Positions 21,912 through 32,340 of a stretch of 64,000 nucleotides of DNA are shown in pieces. The position numbers were made by a program, and so were the translations under genes. This DNA is from Clostridia bacterium. GTDB lineage: Bacteria > Bacillota > Clostridia > UMGS1883 > UMGS1540. The notes below the pieces were generated by a model. It saw nothing but the letters and a program-made list of their open reading frames with translations. It ran no database searches and was not told the origin of the DNA. The DNA lies in assembly GCA_017450025.1 (NCBI GenBank), contig JAFSYJ010000039.1:88681-152680 (forward strand), in the 5' to 3' direction. Numbering within the stretch: position 1 is the first letter of the stretch; each line of letters starts with the position of its first letter.

Positions 21912-22424
21912 TTAGTTAGCCACAGAAACCATACTGTGACGAATTACTTTACCGTTTAAAGTGTAACCCTTTTGAAACTCCTCAACAATCGTGTTATTTT
22001 CCTTTTCGTCGTCCTCTATATGCATTACGGCGTTATGAAGTTCGGGGTCAAACTGCTCTCCTACTGCGGCGATTTCTTCGACCGAAAGAGACTTTAAAAT
22101 ATCCGAAAGCTGCTTTGCGATTTTCTCAAGCCCCTCGGCAAGCGAATCGCGGTCGCTCTCCGCCGAAACTGCCTCAAGCGCGCGCTCCATATTGTCCGCA
22201 AGCGGCAAAAATTCCGCGACCGCCGACGCCTTTCCGTCGGAATAAAGCGTTTCCTTTTCCTTTACCGTTCTCTTTCTGAAATTATCAAATTCCGCGCTGA
22301 CACGGAGAAACTTATCTTTATATTCCTCTGCCTTTTTAAGTGCCTCCTTTAATTGTTCATTTTCCGCTTCTTCTGCGGTTTCTTCAGCAGTTTCTTCCAA
22401 TTCTTTTTCCTTATTTTCCTCCAT
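21912..22424 (-). CDS. grpE: Nucleotide exchange factor GrpE
   Basis: Dimeric ADP-release factor for DnaK. The highly acidic N-terminus (Glu-rich, residues 1-40) leads into a long coiled coil containing ELKEALKKAEEYKDKFLRVSAEFDNFRKR, then the C-terminal beta domain ending VIRHSMVSVAN, the usual GrpE end. 170 aa. It follows hrcA by 11 bp with a strong AGGAGG site, second gene of the heat-shock operon. Confidence 0.95.
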   Translation of the reverse strand: MEENKEKELEETAEETAEEAENEQLKEALKKAEEYKDKFLRVSAEFDNFRKRTVKEKETLYSDGKASAVAEFLPLADNMERALEAVSAESDRDSLAEGLEKIAKQLSDILKSLSVEEIAAVGEQFDPELHNAVMHIEDDEKENNTIVEEFQKGYTLNGKVIRHSMVSVAN

Positions 22425-22435
22425 CTGCTTGCCTC

Positions 22436-23473
22436 CTATTCATTAAAAAACATTTTGTTGATTATAAGGTCAAGGCGCTCTGTAATAAGCTCCAGCGACG
22501 AAACTATTTTGGAATAATTCATACGCATCGGCCCTACAACCCCTATGCTGCCGCGGAGATTGCCGCCTATGTCGTAATTTGAAATCACAACGCCGCAATC
22601 CTTAAGCTCTTCGAACTTATTTTCATCTCCGATTTTTATCTTTATATGCTCGCCATCGCCGTCCGACATAATGCTGTGTATATTGTCGCGGTTGCCGATA
22701 AACGATATAAACTGCTTTGCCTTATCTATATTGCGGTACTCGGGGTGATTTAAAATATTAACAACGCCGTCCGAATAAACATTTGTCTTTGCGTCCTCAT
22801 CAAACCACTCAAAAAGATACGCAACTACGGGACTATACAGCATTATGCAGTCCGCGGCGTGATTTTTGAGCGCGGCAAAGTCGTCTTCTGTAAGGTCATA
22901 CGGCGACTTGCCCAAAAGCGCCGCCTGAAGCGATTTTGAAAAGTTATACACGGCTTCATCTGAATAAGCTGTGCCTGCCTCAATGCCCGCGTTTTTAACA
23001 ACGCCCGCGCTCGTCATAACGGCAAGCAAAACACTGCGCTGTGTCAGCGGAAGAAGCTTGATGCTCTTAACGGTGGGATTTACCGCCCGCGGCGCCGTCG
23101 CCACAACCGTATAATCCGTAAACCGCGAAACTATATTGGAAACCTCGGCAATCAGGCCGTCAAGCTCATTTATGCGGAGCTGCATCGCCTGATTGAGACT
23201 GTTTGTTTCCTCCAGCGAAAGCTGCCACTCGCGCATAAGGCTTTTTACATAAAATCTGTAACCGAGTTCCGACGGTATTCTGCCCGCCGATGTGTGCGGC
23301 TTTTCAAGATATCCCATTTCCTCAAGGTCCGCCATCTCGTTGCGTATTGTGGCAGGACTGAGGTTTATACCGTGTTTTTCTACAATGGTGCGCGACCCTA
23401 TCGGCTCGGCCGTCTGAATGTAATCATCTATTATGGCACGAAGAATTTGCTTTTTCCTGTCGCCCAAATCCAT
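22436..23473 (-). CDS. hrcA: Heat-inducible transcription repressor HrcA
   Basis: Represses the dnaK operon by binding CIRCE; its activity depends on GroE in Bacillus. The N-terminal winged helix spans about residues 1-75 (ILRAIIDDYIQTAEPIGSRT, LSPATIRNEMADLEEMGYL). The dimerisation/GAF-like part follows to residue 345. ATG 23473 lies 7 nt after AGAGGTG; the upstream GTG at 23482 is in that ribosome site. First gene of the operon, directly downstream of CIRCE, so the operon is autoregulated. Confidence 0.95.
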   Translation of the reverse strand: MDLGDRKKQILRAIIDDYIQTAEPIGSRTIVEKHGINLSPATIRNEMADLEEMGYLEKPHTSAGRIPSELGYRFYVKSLMREWQLSLEETNSLNQAMQLRINELDGLIAEVSNIVSRFTDYTVVATAPRAVNPTVKSIKLLPLTQRSVLLAVMTSAGVVKNAGIEAGTAYSDEAVYNFSKSLQAALLGKSPYDLTEDDFAALKNHAADCIMLYSPVVAYLFEWFDEDAKTNVYSDGVVNILNHPEYRNIDKAKQFISFIGNRDNIHSIMSDGDGEHIKIKIGDENKFEELKDCGVVISNYDIGGNLRGSIGVVGPMRMNYSKIVSSLELITERLDLIINKMFFNE

Positions 23474-23489
23474 TTTTTTCACCTCTTTG

Positions 23490-23516
23490 TTAGCACTCGC
23501 GCATCGTGAGTGCTAA
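23490..23516 (-). promoter_or_regulatory. CIRCE operator (HrcA binding site)
   Basis: Perfect inverted repeat TTAGCACTC-N9-GAGTGCTAA, the canonical CIRCE sequence, located between the promoter and the hrcA ribosome site, 17 bp before the hrcA start. It predicts heat-shock control of hrcA-grpE-dnaK-dnaJ. Confidence 0.97.
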
Positions 23517-23525
23517 ACTACTATA

Positions 23526-23554
23526 AAAATACCACTATTTTATATAATTGTCAA
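23526..23554 (-). promoter_or_regulatory. Promoter of the hrcA operon
   Basis: TTGACA (23549-23554), a 17 bp spacer and TATTTT (23526-23531) on the minus strand. Transcription would start just upstream of, or within, CIRCE, as in other clostridia. Confidence 0.65.
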
Positions 23555-23600
23555 TAGTTTCAGGGAAAAAACTTTTTGAACTTAGTGTGAACAAATTATG

Positions 23601-23630
23601 AAAAAAAACAGCGGAAAACCGCTGCTTTTT
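23601..23630 (-). terminator. Terminator after gdhA
   Basis: CAGCGG / CCGCTG stem with a four-base loop (23609-23624), followed on the minus strand by eight T; 17 bp past the gdhA stop. Confidence 0.88.
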
Positions 23631-23641
23631 AAATTACTGAA

Positions 23642-25104
<1,463 letters not shown>

Positions 25105-25105
25105 A

Positions 25106-26533
25106 TTAAGACAAATCCTCTACAATAAGCCGTCTTACGCCGTCATTTTCTGTTGCTTTTGTTTCTTTTGCTTCTTGATTTAGCGTGCCGTTTGCGCGTT
25201 TTTCAAAGAACTTTTCCGCCACCTGCGGGAAAAGCGCATAGCTCAAAACATCTTCTTCCTTCTCATAATATCCCTTTGCTTTGAGTTCGGCCTCATAGCC
25301 TGCAAGCTCGGGCTTTAACAGGTCGGCAGGACGGCAGGTGATGACCTCGTCGTCGCCTATTGCCTTCTTCCTGACTTCTTCATTAACGGGTGCAGGAAGC
25401 TGACCGTATTCGCCGCGCAAAAGTCCCTTTGACTCCTTTGGTATCATCTTATATCTTTTGCCCGAAAGAATATTCATAACCGCCTGTGTACCTACTATCT
25501 GGCTTGTCGGTGTTACGAGCGGCGGATAGCCGAAGTCTTTTCTTACCTTCGGGATTTCTGCCAGCACATCGTAATACTTATCCTCCGCATTAGCCTGTTT
25601 GAGCTGTGAAAGAAGATTTGACAGCATACCGCCGGGTACTTGGTAGAGAAGTGTGTTTGTGTCAACTTTAAGCACCTTGGGATTTAAAATTCCCTCCGCC
25701 TGCAGTCTGTCCGCAACGCCTCTGAAGTGCTTTGCAATATCGGAAAGCGCGTTAAGGTCAATGCCCGTATCGTACTCCGTGCCTTTAAGCGTTGCGACAA
25801 GCGCCTCTGTTGAAGGCTGCGATGTGCCGTTGCCGAGCGGCGAAAGCGCGCAGTCAACTATATCAACGCCGGCCTGTATTGCCATAAGGTTGACCATATC
25901 GCCTGTGCCTGTCGTGTTATGTGTGTGCAGATGAATTGGCACATTGACCGCTTTTTTGAGCTGTGAAACAAGCTCATACGCGTCAAACGGAAGCAGCAGG
26001 TTTGCCATATCCTTGATACAGATTGAGTTTGCGCCCATTTCTTCAAGCTTTTTGGCAAGCTCCACAAAATACGCGATATTATGCACGGGGCTTGTTGTAT
26101 AGCTTAAAGCAGGCTCTACCCATGCGCCGTACTTATTGGCGTATTTTATTGCGGCTTCGAGATTTCTGACATCGTTCAACGCGTCAAAAATACGGATAAC
26201 ATCTATGCCGTTTTCGATTGATTTTTTAACAAACTGCTCTACAACATCGTCTGCGTAGTGCTTATAACCGAGGATATTTTGCCCCCTGAAAAGCATTTGC
26301 AGCTTTGTGTTGGGCATATACTTTTTAAGCGTACGGAGTCTTTCCCACGGGTCTTCGTCAAGAAAGCGCATGCAAGCGTCAAATGTCGCGCCGCCCCAGC
26401 ACTCCAAAGACCAATATCCGACCTTATCGAGAGCCTCAAGCGCGGGAATCATATCCTCTGTACGCATACGCGTTGCCGCCTGCGACTGATGTGCGTCACG
26501 CAGAATTGTATCTGTTATATTAACTTTAGCCAT
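25106..26533 (-). CDS. oadA: Oxaloacetate decarboxylase alpha subunit (carboxyltransferase)
   Basis: Transfers the carboxyl group of oxaloacetate to biotin on the carrier protein. TILRDAHQSQAATRM, the metal-binding HLHTHNTTGTG and MLFRGQNILGYKHYADDVV are typical of the pyruvate/oxaloacetate carboxyltransferase barrel; a PYC/OADA conserved domain follows (about 300-450). At 475 aa it lacks the C-terminal biotinyl domain, which is a separate gene here (27,769-28,116). Last gene of the operon, 13 bp after the beta subunit. A pyruvate carboxylase role is less likely because no biotin carboxylase gene is present. Confidence 0.93.
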   Translation of the reverse strand: MAKVNITDTILRDAHQSQAATRMRTEDMIPALEALDKVGYWSLECWGGATFDACMRFLDEDPWERLRTLKKYMPNTKLQMLFRGQNILGYKHYADDVVEQFVKKSIENGIDVIRIFDALNDVRNLEAAIKYANKYGAWVEPALSYTTSPVHNIAYFVELAKKLEEMGANSICIKDMANLLLPFDAYELVSQLKKAVNVPIHLHTHNTTGTGDMVNLMAIQAGVDIVDCALSPLGNGTSQPSTEALVATLKGTEYDTGIDLNALSDIAKHFRGVADRLQAEGILNPKVLKVDTNTLLYQVPGGMLSNLLSQLKQANAEDKYYDVLAEIPKVRKDFGYPPLVTPTSQIVGTQAVMNILSGKRYKMIPKESKGLLRGEYGQLPAPVNEEVRKKAIGDDEVITCRPADLLKPELAGYEAELKAKGYYEKEEDVLSYALFPQVAEKFFEKRANGTLNQEAKETKATENDGVRRLIVEDLS

Positions 26534-26546
26534 TTATATTCACCTC

Positions 26547-27743
26547 TTACTTCATAAACAGCGTCAGGAACGCGCCTGCGGCAATCGCAGAGCCGATAAC
26601 GCCTGCAACATTCGGTCCCATAGCGTGCATCAAAAGGAAGTTTGACGGGTTTTCCTTTTGTCCGACCGTCTGCGATACTCTTGCCGCCATCGGAACTGCC
26701 GAAACTCCTGCCGAGCCGATAAGCGGATTTATCTTGTTCTTTGTGAAAAGGTTCATAATTTTAGCAAGAATAACGCCGCCTGCCGTACCGAAGCCGAATG
26801 CTACAACGCCGAGCGCAATTATGAAAAGCGTTTTAGCCGTCAAAAATACCTGTGCCGTTGCGGTAGCTCCGACGGATATGCCGAGGAACACCGTAACGAT
26901 GTTCATAAGCTCGTTCTGAACTGTCTTTGAAAGTCTTTCGCATACGCCGCACTCGCGCAGAAGATTACCGAACATCAGGCAGCCAATCAAAGGAGCTGCC
27001 GACGGCAGCAAAAGCGCGATAAATGTTGTAACGACTATGGGGAAAATTATTTTTTCCGTCTTACTTACGGGGCGGAGCTGCTTCATAACTATACTGCGTT
27101 CTTTTTTGGTCGTCAAAAGCTTCATAATTGGCGGCTGGATTACAGGCACAAGCGCCATATACGAATACGCTGCAACCGCTATCGGTCCGAGCAGTTCGGG
27201 CGCGAGCTTTGATGTTACAAATATAGCCGTAGGGCCGTCTGCACCGCCGATAATACCTGTTGAAGCCGCTTCAAGCGGGCTGAAGCCAAGCGCCCTTGCG
27301 CCGAAGAATGTCAAAAAAATTCCAAGCTGTGCGGCCGCGCCCAAAAGAAGGCTCTTGGGGTTTGCAATAAGCGGTCCGAAGTCAGTCATAGCGCCGACAC
27401 CGATAAATATAAGGCATGGGTAGATACCGAGCTTTACGCCCAGATACAATATATCGATAAGTCCTGCCGATACCGTTTTGCCGTCGCCGACGGGGATACC
27501 CGAGCCTATCATTTCCCAATGCACATGACCGCCCTCAAAAAGCTGGGTGTGGTACATATCAGCACCGGGCAAATTAGTTAAGAGCATACCGAACGCAATA
27601 GGCAAAAGCAGAAGCGGTTCAAACTTTTTAACTATTGCAAGGTAGAGCAAAACAAACGCGATAACTATCATTATGATATTTCTCGGGTCGTCGCCGAGTA
27701 ATGAAAATCCCGTTGTTTTAAGAAAATTTAATATTACTTCCAT
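26547..27743 (-). CDS. oadB: Sodium-translocating decarboxylase beta subunit
   Basis: Integral membrane subunit that decarboxylates carboxybiotin and exports sodium ions. About ten hydrophobic segments; the conserved [21 protein letters not shown] region (with the essential Asp near residue 190) and [16 protein letters not shown] near 350 mark the OadB/GcdB/MmdB family. 398 aa, normal. It lies between the biotin carrier gene and oadA. The partner alpha subunit points to oxaloacetate rather than glutaconyl- or methylmalonyl-CoA. Confidence 0.95.
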   Translation of the reverse strand: MEVILNFLKTTGFSLLGDDPRNIIMIVIAFVLLYLAIVKKFEPLLLLPIAFGMLLTNLPGADMYHTQLFEGGHVHWEMIGSGIPVGDGKTVSAGLIDILYLGVKLGIYPCLIFIGVGAMTDFGPLIANPKSLLLGAAAQLGIFLTFFGARALGFSPLEAASTGIIGGADGPTAIFVTSKLAPELLGPIAVAAYSYMALVPVIQPPIMKLLTTKKERSIVMKQLRPVSKTEKIIFPIVVTTFIALLLPSAAPLIGCLMFGNLLRECGVCERLSKTVQNELMNIVTVFLGISVGATATAQVFLTAKTLFIIALGVVAFGFGTAGGVILAKIMNLFTKNKINPLIGSAGVSAVPMAARVSQTVGQKENPSNFLLMHAMGPNVAGVIGSAIAAGAFLTLFMK

Positions 27744-27768
27744 AAATTACACCTCTGTTTCAGCTTAA

Positions 27769-28116
27769 TTAACCGAGGGTGCAAAGAACTGTACCGCTTT
27801 CAACCGCAGTACCCTTTGTAACGCTGACGGAAGTAACCTTGCCTGCCGAAGGCGCAACGATTTCGTTTTCCATTTTCATAGCTTCCAAAATCATCAAAAC
27901 ATCGCCTGATTCAACGCTCTGACCTTCTGACACGCGGACATCGAGAATCGTTCCCGGCATCGGGCTTTTGACCTGTGTTCCGCCTGCGGGTGCTGCAGCA
28001 GGTGCAGGTGCAGGCGCAGCCTTTGGTGCGGGAGCAGCCGTTTTGCCGTCGTCCTCTAAAACTTCAAGCTTAATTTCATAATCCGTTCCGTTTACATTTA
28101 CTTTATACTTTTTCAT
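27769..28116 (-). CDS. Biotin carboxyl carrier protein of the decarboxylase
   Basis: 115 aa. An N-terminal 25-residue segment is followed by a flexible Ala/Pro linker (residues 28-45) and a biotinyl domain (50-115) with the biotinylation motif EAMKM (Lys81) and MPGTILDV. It carries carboxybiotin between the alpha and beta subunits, as GcdC/MmdC do. It sits between the gamma-type and beta subunit genes, with a good ribosome site. Confidence 0.94.
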   Translation of the reverse strand: MKKYKVNVNGTDYEIKLEVLEDDGKTAAPAPKAAPAPAPAAAPAGGTQVKSPMPGTILDVRVSEGQSVESGDVLMILEAMKMENEIVAPSAGKVTSVSVTKGTAVESGTVLCTLG

Positions 28117-28131
28117 TGTTTTCCTCCGGAA

Positions 28132-28428
28132 TTAAAGTTTTTTTACAGATAAAATACGGATTTTGGAGACATCGTTCCCCAATTCCTCGGCAAGCGCCGC
28201 CGAAACGGCCGCGATAAATTCGCCTTTATTCGGAATAGTCTCCGCTTTTGGCGCAGGAGCGGTCAATTTTGCAGCTTCGGGCTTTTCTTTTACAAGCTTT
28301 TTGCATACTGCGCCCATAATACTGCATATGATTATAAGGCTTATCAAGCCCACAAAAACAAGACCGAATCCAAAGCCAAAAACCTGTATTCCGGTAATTT
28401 TTTCTGCAGCCTCTATGCTAATTGGCAT
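28132..28428 (-). CDS. OadG-type gamma/delta subunit of the sodium pump decarboxylase
   Basis: 98 aa with one membrane helix (about residues 16-41), a charged Pro/Ala-rich cytoplasmic part and a C-terminal segment SKIRILSVKKL that resembles the ends of OadG/MmdD subunits. In known pumps this small subunit anchors and stabilises the complex. Position between the GGGtGRT gene and the biotin carrier gene supports the call more than sequence alone. Confidence 0.82.
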   Translation of the reverse strand: MPISIEAAEKITGIQVFGFGFGLVFVGLISLIIICSIMGAVCKKLVKEKPEAAKLTAPAPKAETIPNKGEFIAAVSAALAEELGNDVSKIRILSVKKL

Positions 28429-28451
28429 ATTAAATTACCTCACTTTTCAAA

Positions 28452-29447
28452 CTACTTAACCTGTGCGAGAGCAACTGCAACTGCAACTGTTGCGCCAACC
28501 ATTGGGTTATTGCCCATACCGATAAGTCCCATCATTTCAACATGGGCAGGAACAGATGAAGAGCCTGCAAACTGTGCGTCAGAGTGCATTCTTCCCATTG
28601 TGTCCGTCATACCGTACGAAGCAGGACCAGCCGCCATATTGTCGGGGTGCAGAGTTCTGCCCGTGCCGCCGCCGGATGCAACAGAAAAATACTTTTTGCC
28701 CTGTTCAACACATTCCTTTTTGTATGTGCCTGCAACGGGGTGCTGGAAGCGCGTCGGGTTAGTTGAGTTACCTGTGATAGATACATCAACGCCCTCATGG
28801 TGCATTATTGCAACGCCTTCGCGTACATCGTCTGCTCCAAAGCAGCGTACTGATGCGCGCTCACCCTTTGAATATGCCTTTTCGCTGACTATTTTAAGCT
28901 TTCCTGTGAAGTAGTCAAACTCTGTCTCAACATGTGTAAAGCCGTTTATTCTTGAAATTATCTGCGCCGCGTCTTTACCTAATCCGTTGAGGATAACTCT
29001 CAAAGGCTGCTTTCTTACTTTATTTGCGGATTTTGCGATACCTATTGCGCCTTCTGCAGCCGCAAAAGATTCGTGGCCTGCCAAAAATGCAAAGCATTTT
29101 GTCTCTTCGCTCAAAAGCATTGCGCCGAGGTTACCGTGTCCGATGCCGACCTTTCTGTCATCTGCAACAGAACCGGGGATACAAAACGCCTGCAAGCCTT
29201 CGCCCAAGATTTTAGCGGCTTCACTTGCGTCTTTATAGCCCTTTTTGATTGCTATTGCCGCGCCTGTGATATATGCCCAGCAAGCGTTTTCAAAGCATAT
29301 CGGCTGTATTGATTTAACGATTTCATAAACATCTATACCCTTAGAGTCGCAAATTGCCTTTGCCTCCTCAAGAGAAGCTATGCCATAGCTGTTCAAAGCA
29401 GCGTCTATCTGCTTTATTCTTCTTTCGTAACTTTCAAATAATGCCAT
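28452..29447 (-). CDS. GGGtGRT-family protein of unknown function
   Basis: 331 aa, cytoplasmic. It carries the name-giving motif GGGTGRTLHP at about residues 258-267, and a C-terminal Ala/Val-rich segment (GATVAVAVALAQVK). I recognise the family (Pfam GGGtGRT) but know of no established function. HVEMMGLIGMGNNPMVGA and SITGNSTNPTRFQHP are other conserved-looking blocks. It starts 14 bp after the Fe-S scaffold-like gene and precedes the OadG-type gene by 23 bp, so it is part of the same transcript. Confidence 0.85.
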   Translation of the reverse strand: MALFESYERRIKQIDAALNSYGIASLEEAKAICDSKGIDVYEIVKSIQPICFENACWAYITGAAIAIKKGYKDASEAAKILGEGLQAFCIPGSVADDRKVGIGHGNLGAMLLSEETKCFAFLAGHESFAAAEGAIGIAKSANKVRKQPLRVILNGLGKDAAQIISRINGFTHVETEFDYFTGKLKIVSEKAYSKGERASVRCFGADDVREGVAIMHHEGVDVSITGNSTNPTRFQHPVAGTYKKECVEQGKKYFSVASGGGTGRTLHPDNMAAGPASYGMTDTMGRMHSDAQFAGSSSVPAHVEMMGLIGMGNNPMVGATVAVAVALAQVK

Positions 29448-29461
29448 ATCCGTTACCCTCC

Positions 29462-30154
29462 TTATTTCATACGCGGATTGATAACGCTTGCCGCGTCGTC
29501 AAATCTGCCGTACTGTCCTGAAGCCTTCTTCAAAGCCTCGTTAGCGTCCATTCCCTTTGCAATCATTTCCATCATTTTGCCGAGGTGAACGAACTTATAA
29601 CCTATAATGTGACCCTCGTCGTCAAGAGCTGTCTCGGTTATATAACCTTCTGCAAGCTCAAGGTAACGCGGACCTTTTTGAGCTGTTGAAAATACTGTGC
29701 CGACCTGACTGCGCAAGCCCTTACCCAAGTCCTCAAGACCCGCTCCGATGGGCAGACCGCCCTCGGAAAACGCCGTCTGTGTTCTGCCGTAAACTATCTG
29801 GAGGAAAAGCTCCCTCATAGCCGTATTGATAGCGTCGCACACAAGGTCTGTATTAAGCGCCTCAAGAAGCGTTTTGCCCGGAAGTATCTCGCCTGCCATA
29901 GCGGCGGAATGTGTCATACCGGAGCAGCCCAGTGTCTCAACAAGTGCCTCCTGTATGATACCCTCTTTTACATTAAGAGTAAGCTTGCATGCTCCCTGCT
30001 GGGGTGCGCACCAGCCTACGCCGTGTGTCAGTCCTGAAATATCTTTGATTTCTTTAGCCTTTACCCATTTGCCCTCCTCGGGAATAGGTGCGGGACCGTG
30101 ACACACTCCTTTTGCAACGCATTGCATTTTTTCAACTTCATGTGAAATGTTCAT
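29462..30154 (-). CDS. Iron-sulfur cluster assembly scaffold-like (NifU/IscU-related) protein
   Basis: 230 aa. An IscU-like core is suggested by LGCSGMTHSAAMAGEILPGKTLLEAL. Cysteines at residues 12, 18, 49, 56, 77 and 106 are candidate cluster ligands. A C-terminal extension (YITETALDDEGHIIGYKFVHLGKMMEMIAKGM) is not in classical IscU. ATG 30154 follows AAAGGGG at 8 nt; the upstream TTG at 30172 has none. First gene of the decarboxylase transcript, paired with the GGGtGRT gene. Partner proteins and target are unknown; no cysteine desulfurase is nearby. Confidence 0.8.
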   Translation of the reverse strand: MNISHEVEKMQCVAKGVCHGPAPIPEEGKWVKAKEIKDISGLTHGVGWCAPQQGACKLTLNVKEGIIQEALVETLGCSGMTHSAAMAGEILPGKTLLEALNTDLVCDAINTAMRELFLQIVYGRTQTAFSEGGLPIGAGLEDLGKGLRSQVGTVFSTAQKGPRYLELAEGYITETALDDEGHIIGYKFVHLGKMMEMIAKGMDANEALKKASGQYGRFDDAASVINPRMK

Positions 30155-30205
30155 TTTTGTGTCCCCTTTCAATAAATTGTTTTATAATTAAAGAGCAAAA
30201 AACCC

Positions 30206-31855
30206 TTAAACTACCGACGCTTTATCAAGCATTTCCTCCGCCGCGCTTTTGGCGGTTTCGGTAATATCGCTGCCGCTTATGATGCGCGCTATCTCGTCTA
30301 TCCTGCTGCTTCTTTCAAGCAATGTGACAGTTGTGGAAAAATCGTTTTTTTGTATAAGATAATGGCTATCCGCAAGCGACGCTATCTGTGGCAGGTGCGT
30401 TATGGATATTATCTGCTTTTTCGCACCCAGCTTTTTCATCTTTTCGCCTATCCTTTGCGCCGCTCTGCCGCTGACGCCTGTGTCTATCTCGTCAAACACG
30501 AGCGTCGGCACGGTGTCCTCATCAGAAAGCACCGTCTTGAGCGCCAAGCATATTCGTGACATCTCGCCGCCCGATGCTATCTTATGAAGCGGCTTTAACG
30601 GCTCTGACGGATTTGTGGAAATCATAAATTCCACTCTGTCGCAACCGTTTGGCGAATACTGTATCTCTTCTATATTTATATCAAATTTGACTTTTTGCAT
30701 ATCCAGATCCGAAAGCTCATTTTGAACGGCTTTACAGATATTTTGTGCGGCATTTTGTCTTGTTTTTGTCAGTTCCTCCGCCGCTTTTTTTATTTCTCCC
30801 TCTATTATGTCAAGGCATTTTTGTATCTCTGACGCGTTTTCTTCCGCGTTTTCCAGAAAGGCGATCTCTTCGTCGCACTTTTTTTGGTATTCCAAAATCT
30901 CACCTATCGACTGACCGTATTTTGACTTTAGTCTGAAAATCAAGTCAAGCCTGTCTGTGATGTATTCAAGCTCGCTCGGGTCGTACTCCATTGAGTCGCA
31001 GTACGCCGAAAGCTCCCTCGACGCGTCTTCTATTTTATAAAGCGCGTCTTTTACTTCCTCCGAAAGCGGCTCAAGCTCCCTATCGTAACTGCTTGCGGCT
31101 TCGATATTTGACGAAGCGTCGGACAAGCGCTCAAAAGCCGCTCCGTCACTCGCGTAAAGTGCTTCATACGCGGCGATGACGGCACTGCGGAGCTTTTCGT
31201 AATTACGCATTTTATCCCTTTTGTCCGTCAGCTCCTCGTCCTCTCCCTCGCGGAGCGCGGCTGTCTCGATCTCATTCGACCAATGCTTTAAAATATCAAG
31301 CCTTTGCTGCCGTTCAAGCTCGCCTGTCGTAATTTCGGCAAGCTGTTTTTCAAGATTGCGTTTTTCGTCGTATAACTTTTTATATTTATCCGAAATTTCG
31401 GTGTTTTTTGCGTATTTATCAAGGTAATCTATATGATTTGCCTGATTTAACAGCTTTTGTCCGTCGTGCTGTCCATGGATATTGACAATAAGCTTGCCGA
31501 CCTCTCGCAAGGTCGCAACAGTTGCAAGGCTGCCGTTTATTTTGCACACATTACGCCCATCGTCAAACAGCTCGCGGCAGAGCAAAAGCTCGCCGCCTTC
31601 TATGCCGTCGACTGTTTCCGACACGGCATTTAAGGCGTCGCCCTCAAGGTAAAACAGAGCCTCAACCTTGGCACTTTTTGCGCCGTGGCGTATAAGCTCG
31701 CGGTTGCCGCGCTCGCCCAAAACCATATTGAGCGAATCAATGATAAGAGACTTACCCGCGCCTGTTTCGCCCGTCAGCACATTAAAGCTTTTGTTCATAT
31801 TAACTTCACAATGCTCGATAACGGCAATATTAGAAATAACAATCTGACTCAGCAT
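30206..31855 (-). CDS. recN: DNA repair protein RecN
   Basis: SMC-like ATPase acting at double-strand breaks. Walker A GETGAGKS at residues 29-36, a coiled-coil middle (about 150-370), the ABC-type signature IASGGEMSRICLAL near 425 and Walker B TLVFDEIDTGVSGRAA near 455. 549 aa, full length. Third gene of the conserved nadK-argR-recN order; it starts 15 bp after argR. The next gene, the Fe-S scaffold-like gene, follows at 51 bp with no terminator, so read-through is possible. Confidence 0.95.
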   Translation of the reverse strand: MLSQIVISNIAVIEHCEVNMNKSFNVLTGETGAGKSLIIDSLNMVLGERGNRELIRHGAKSAKVEALFYLEGDALNAVSETVDGIEGGELLLCRELFDDGRNVCKINGSLATVATLREVGKLIVNIHGQHDGQKLLNQANHIDYLDKYAKNTEISDKYKKLYDEKRNLEKQLAEITTGELERQQRLDILKHWSNEIETAALREGEDEELTDKRDKMRNYEKLRSAVIAAYEALYASDGAAFERLSDASSNIEAASSYDRELEPLSEEVKDALYKIEDASRELSAYCDSMEYDPSELEYITDRLDLIFRLKSKYGQSIGEILEYQKKCDEEIAFLENAEENASEIQKCLDIIEGEIKKAAEELTKTRQNAAQNICKAVQNELSDLDMQKVKFDINIEEIQYSPNGCDRVEFMISTNPSEPLKPLHKIASGGEMSRICLALKTVLSDEDTVPTLVFDEIDTGVSGRAAQRIGEKMKKLGAKKQIISITHLPQIASLADSHYLIQKNDFSTTVTLLERSSRIDEIARIISGSDITETAKSAAEEMLDKASVV

Positions 31856-31870
31856 AAAATCACCTAAGCC

Positions 31871-32329
31871 TTATTTTTTATCAATAATTCCTTTAAGCTT
31901 TTCGGAAAGCTCGTTTGCGCCTTCCTCACTTCTTACAATAACAAGCACCGTATCGTCGCCCGCAACAGTCCCCAAAACATCGGGCCAGTCCATACTTTCT
32001 ATCATTATCGCCGCCGCCTGCGCCATACCTGACAGCGTTTTTATCACTATCTGATTGAGCGCACTGTCAACGCTGAGTACGGAATTCGAAAAAATCGACT
32101 TTACTCTGTTCCCGCCCTTGGGAACATTGGAAGAACCCGCCTGCGCATATTTATAATGACCGTCGCCGGTTTGCAGTTTTATTATATGCAGATCCTTTAT
32201 ATCGCGCGAAACGGTCGCCTGCGTAACGGCAAACCCCATATTTAAAAGCTCTTGCGTAAGCTCGCTCTGTGTTTCGATATTTTTTGAATTTATTAAATTG
32301 AGAATAGTGTTATGCCTTTTTTGCTTCAC
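31871..32329 (-). CDS. argR: Arginine repressor ArgR/AhrC
   Basis: Hexameric regulator of arginine synthesis and breakdown. N-terminal winged helix at residues 1-70 (ETQSELTQELLNMGF, VTQATVSRDIKDLHIIKL) and a C-terminal arginine-binding domain with GMAQAAAIMIESMDWPDVLGTVAGDDTVLVIV, the GTVAGDDT block carrying the aspartates that bind arginine. 152 aa, typical. It lies 11 bp after nadK and 15 bp before recN. No arginine genes are present in the window. Confidence 0.95.
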   Translation of the reverse strand: MKQKRHNTILNLINSKNIETQSELTQELLNMGFAVTQATVSRDIKDLHIIKLQTGDGHYKYAQAGSSNVPKGGNRVKSIFSNSVLSVDSALNQIVIKTLSGMAQAAAIMIESMDWPDVLGTVAGDDTVLVIVRSEEGANELSEKLKGIIDKK

Positions 32330-32340
32330 AAAATCTCCCC

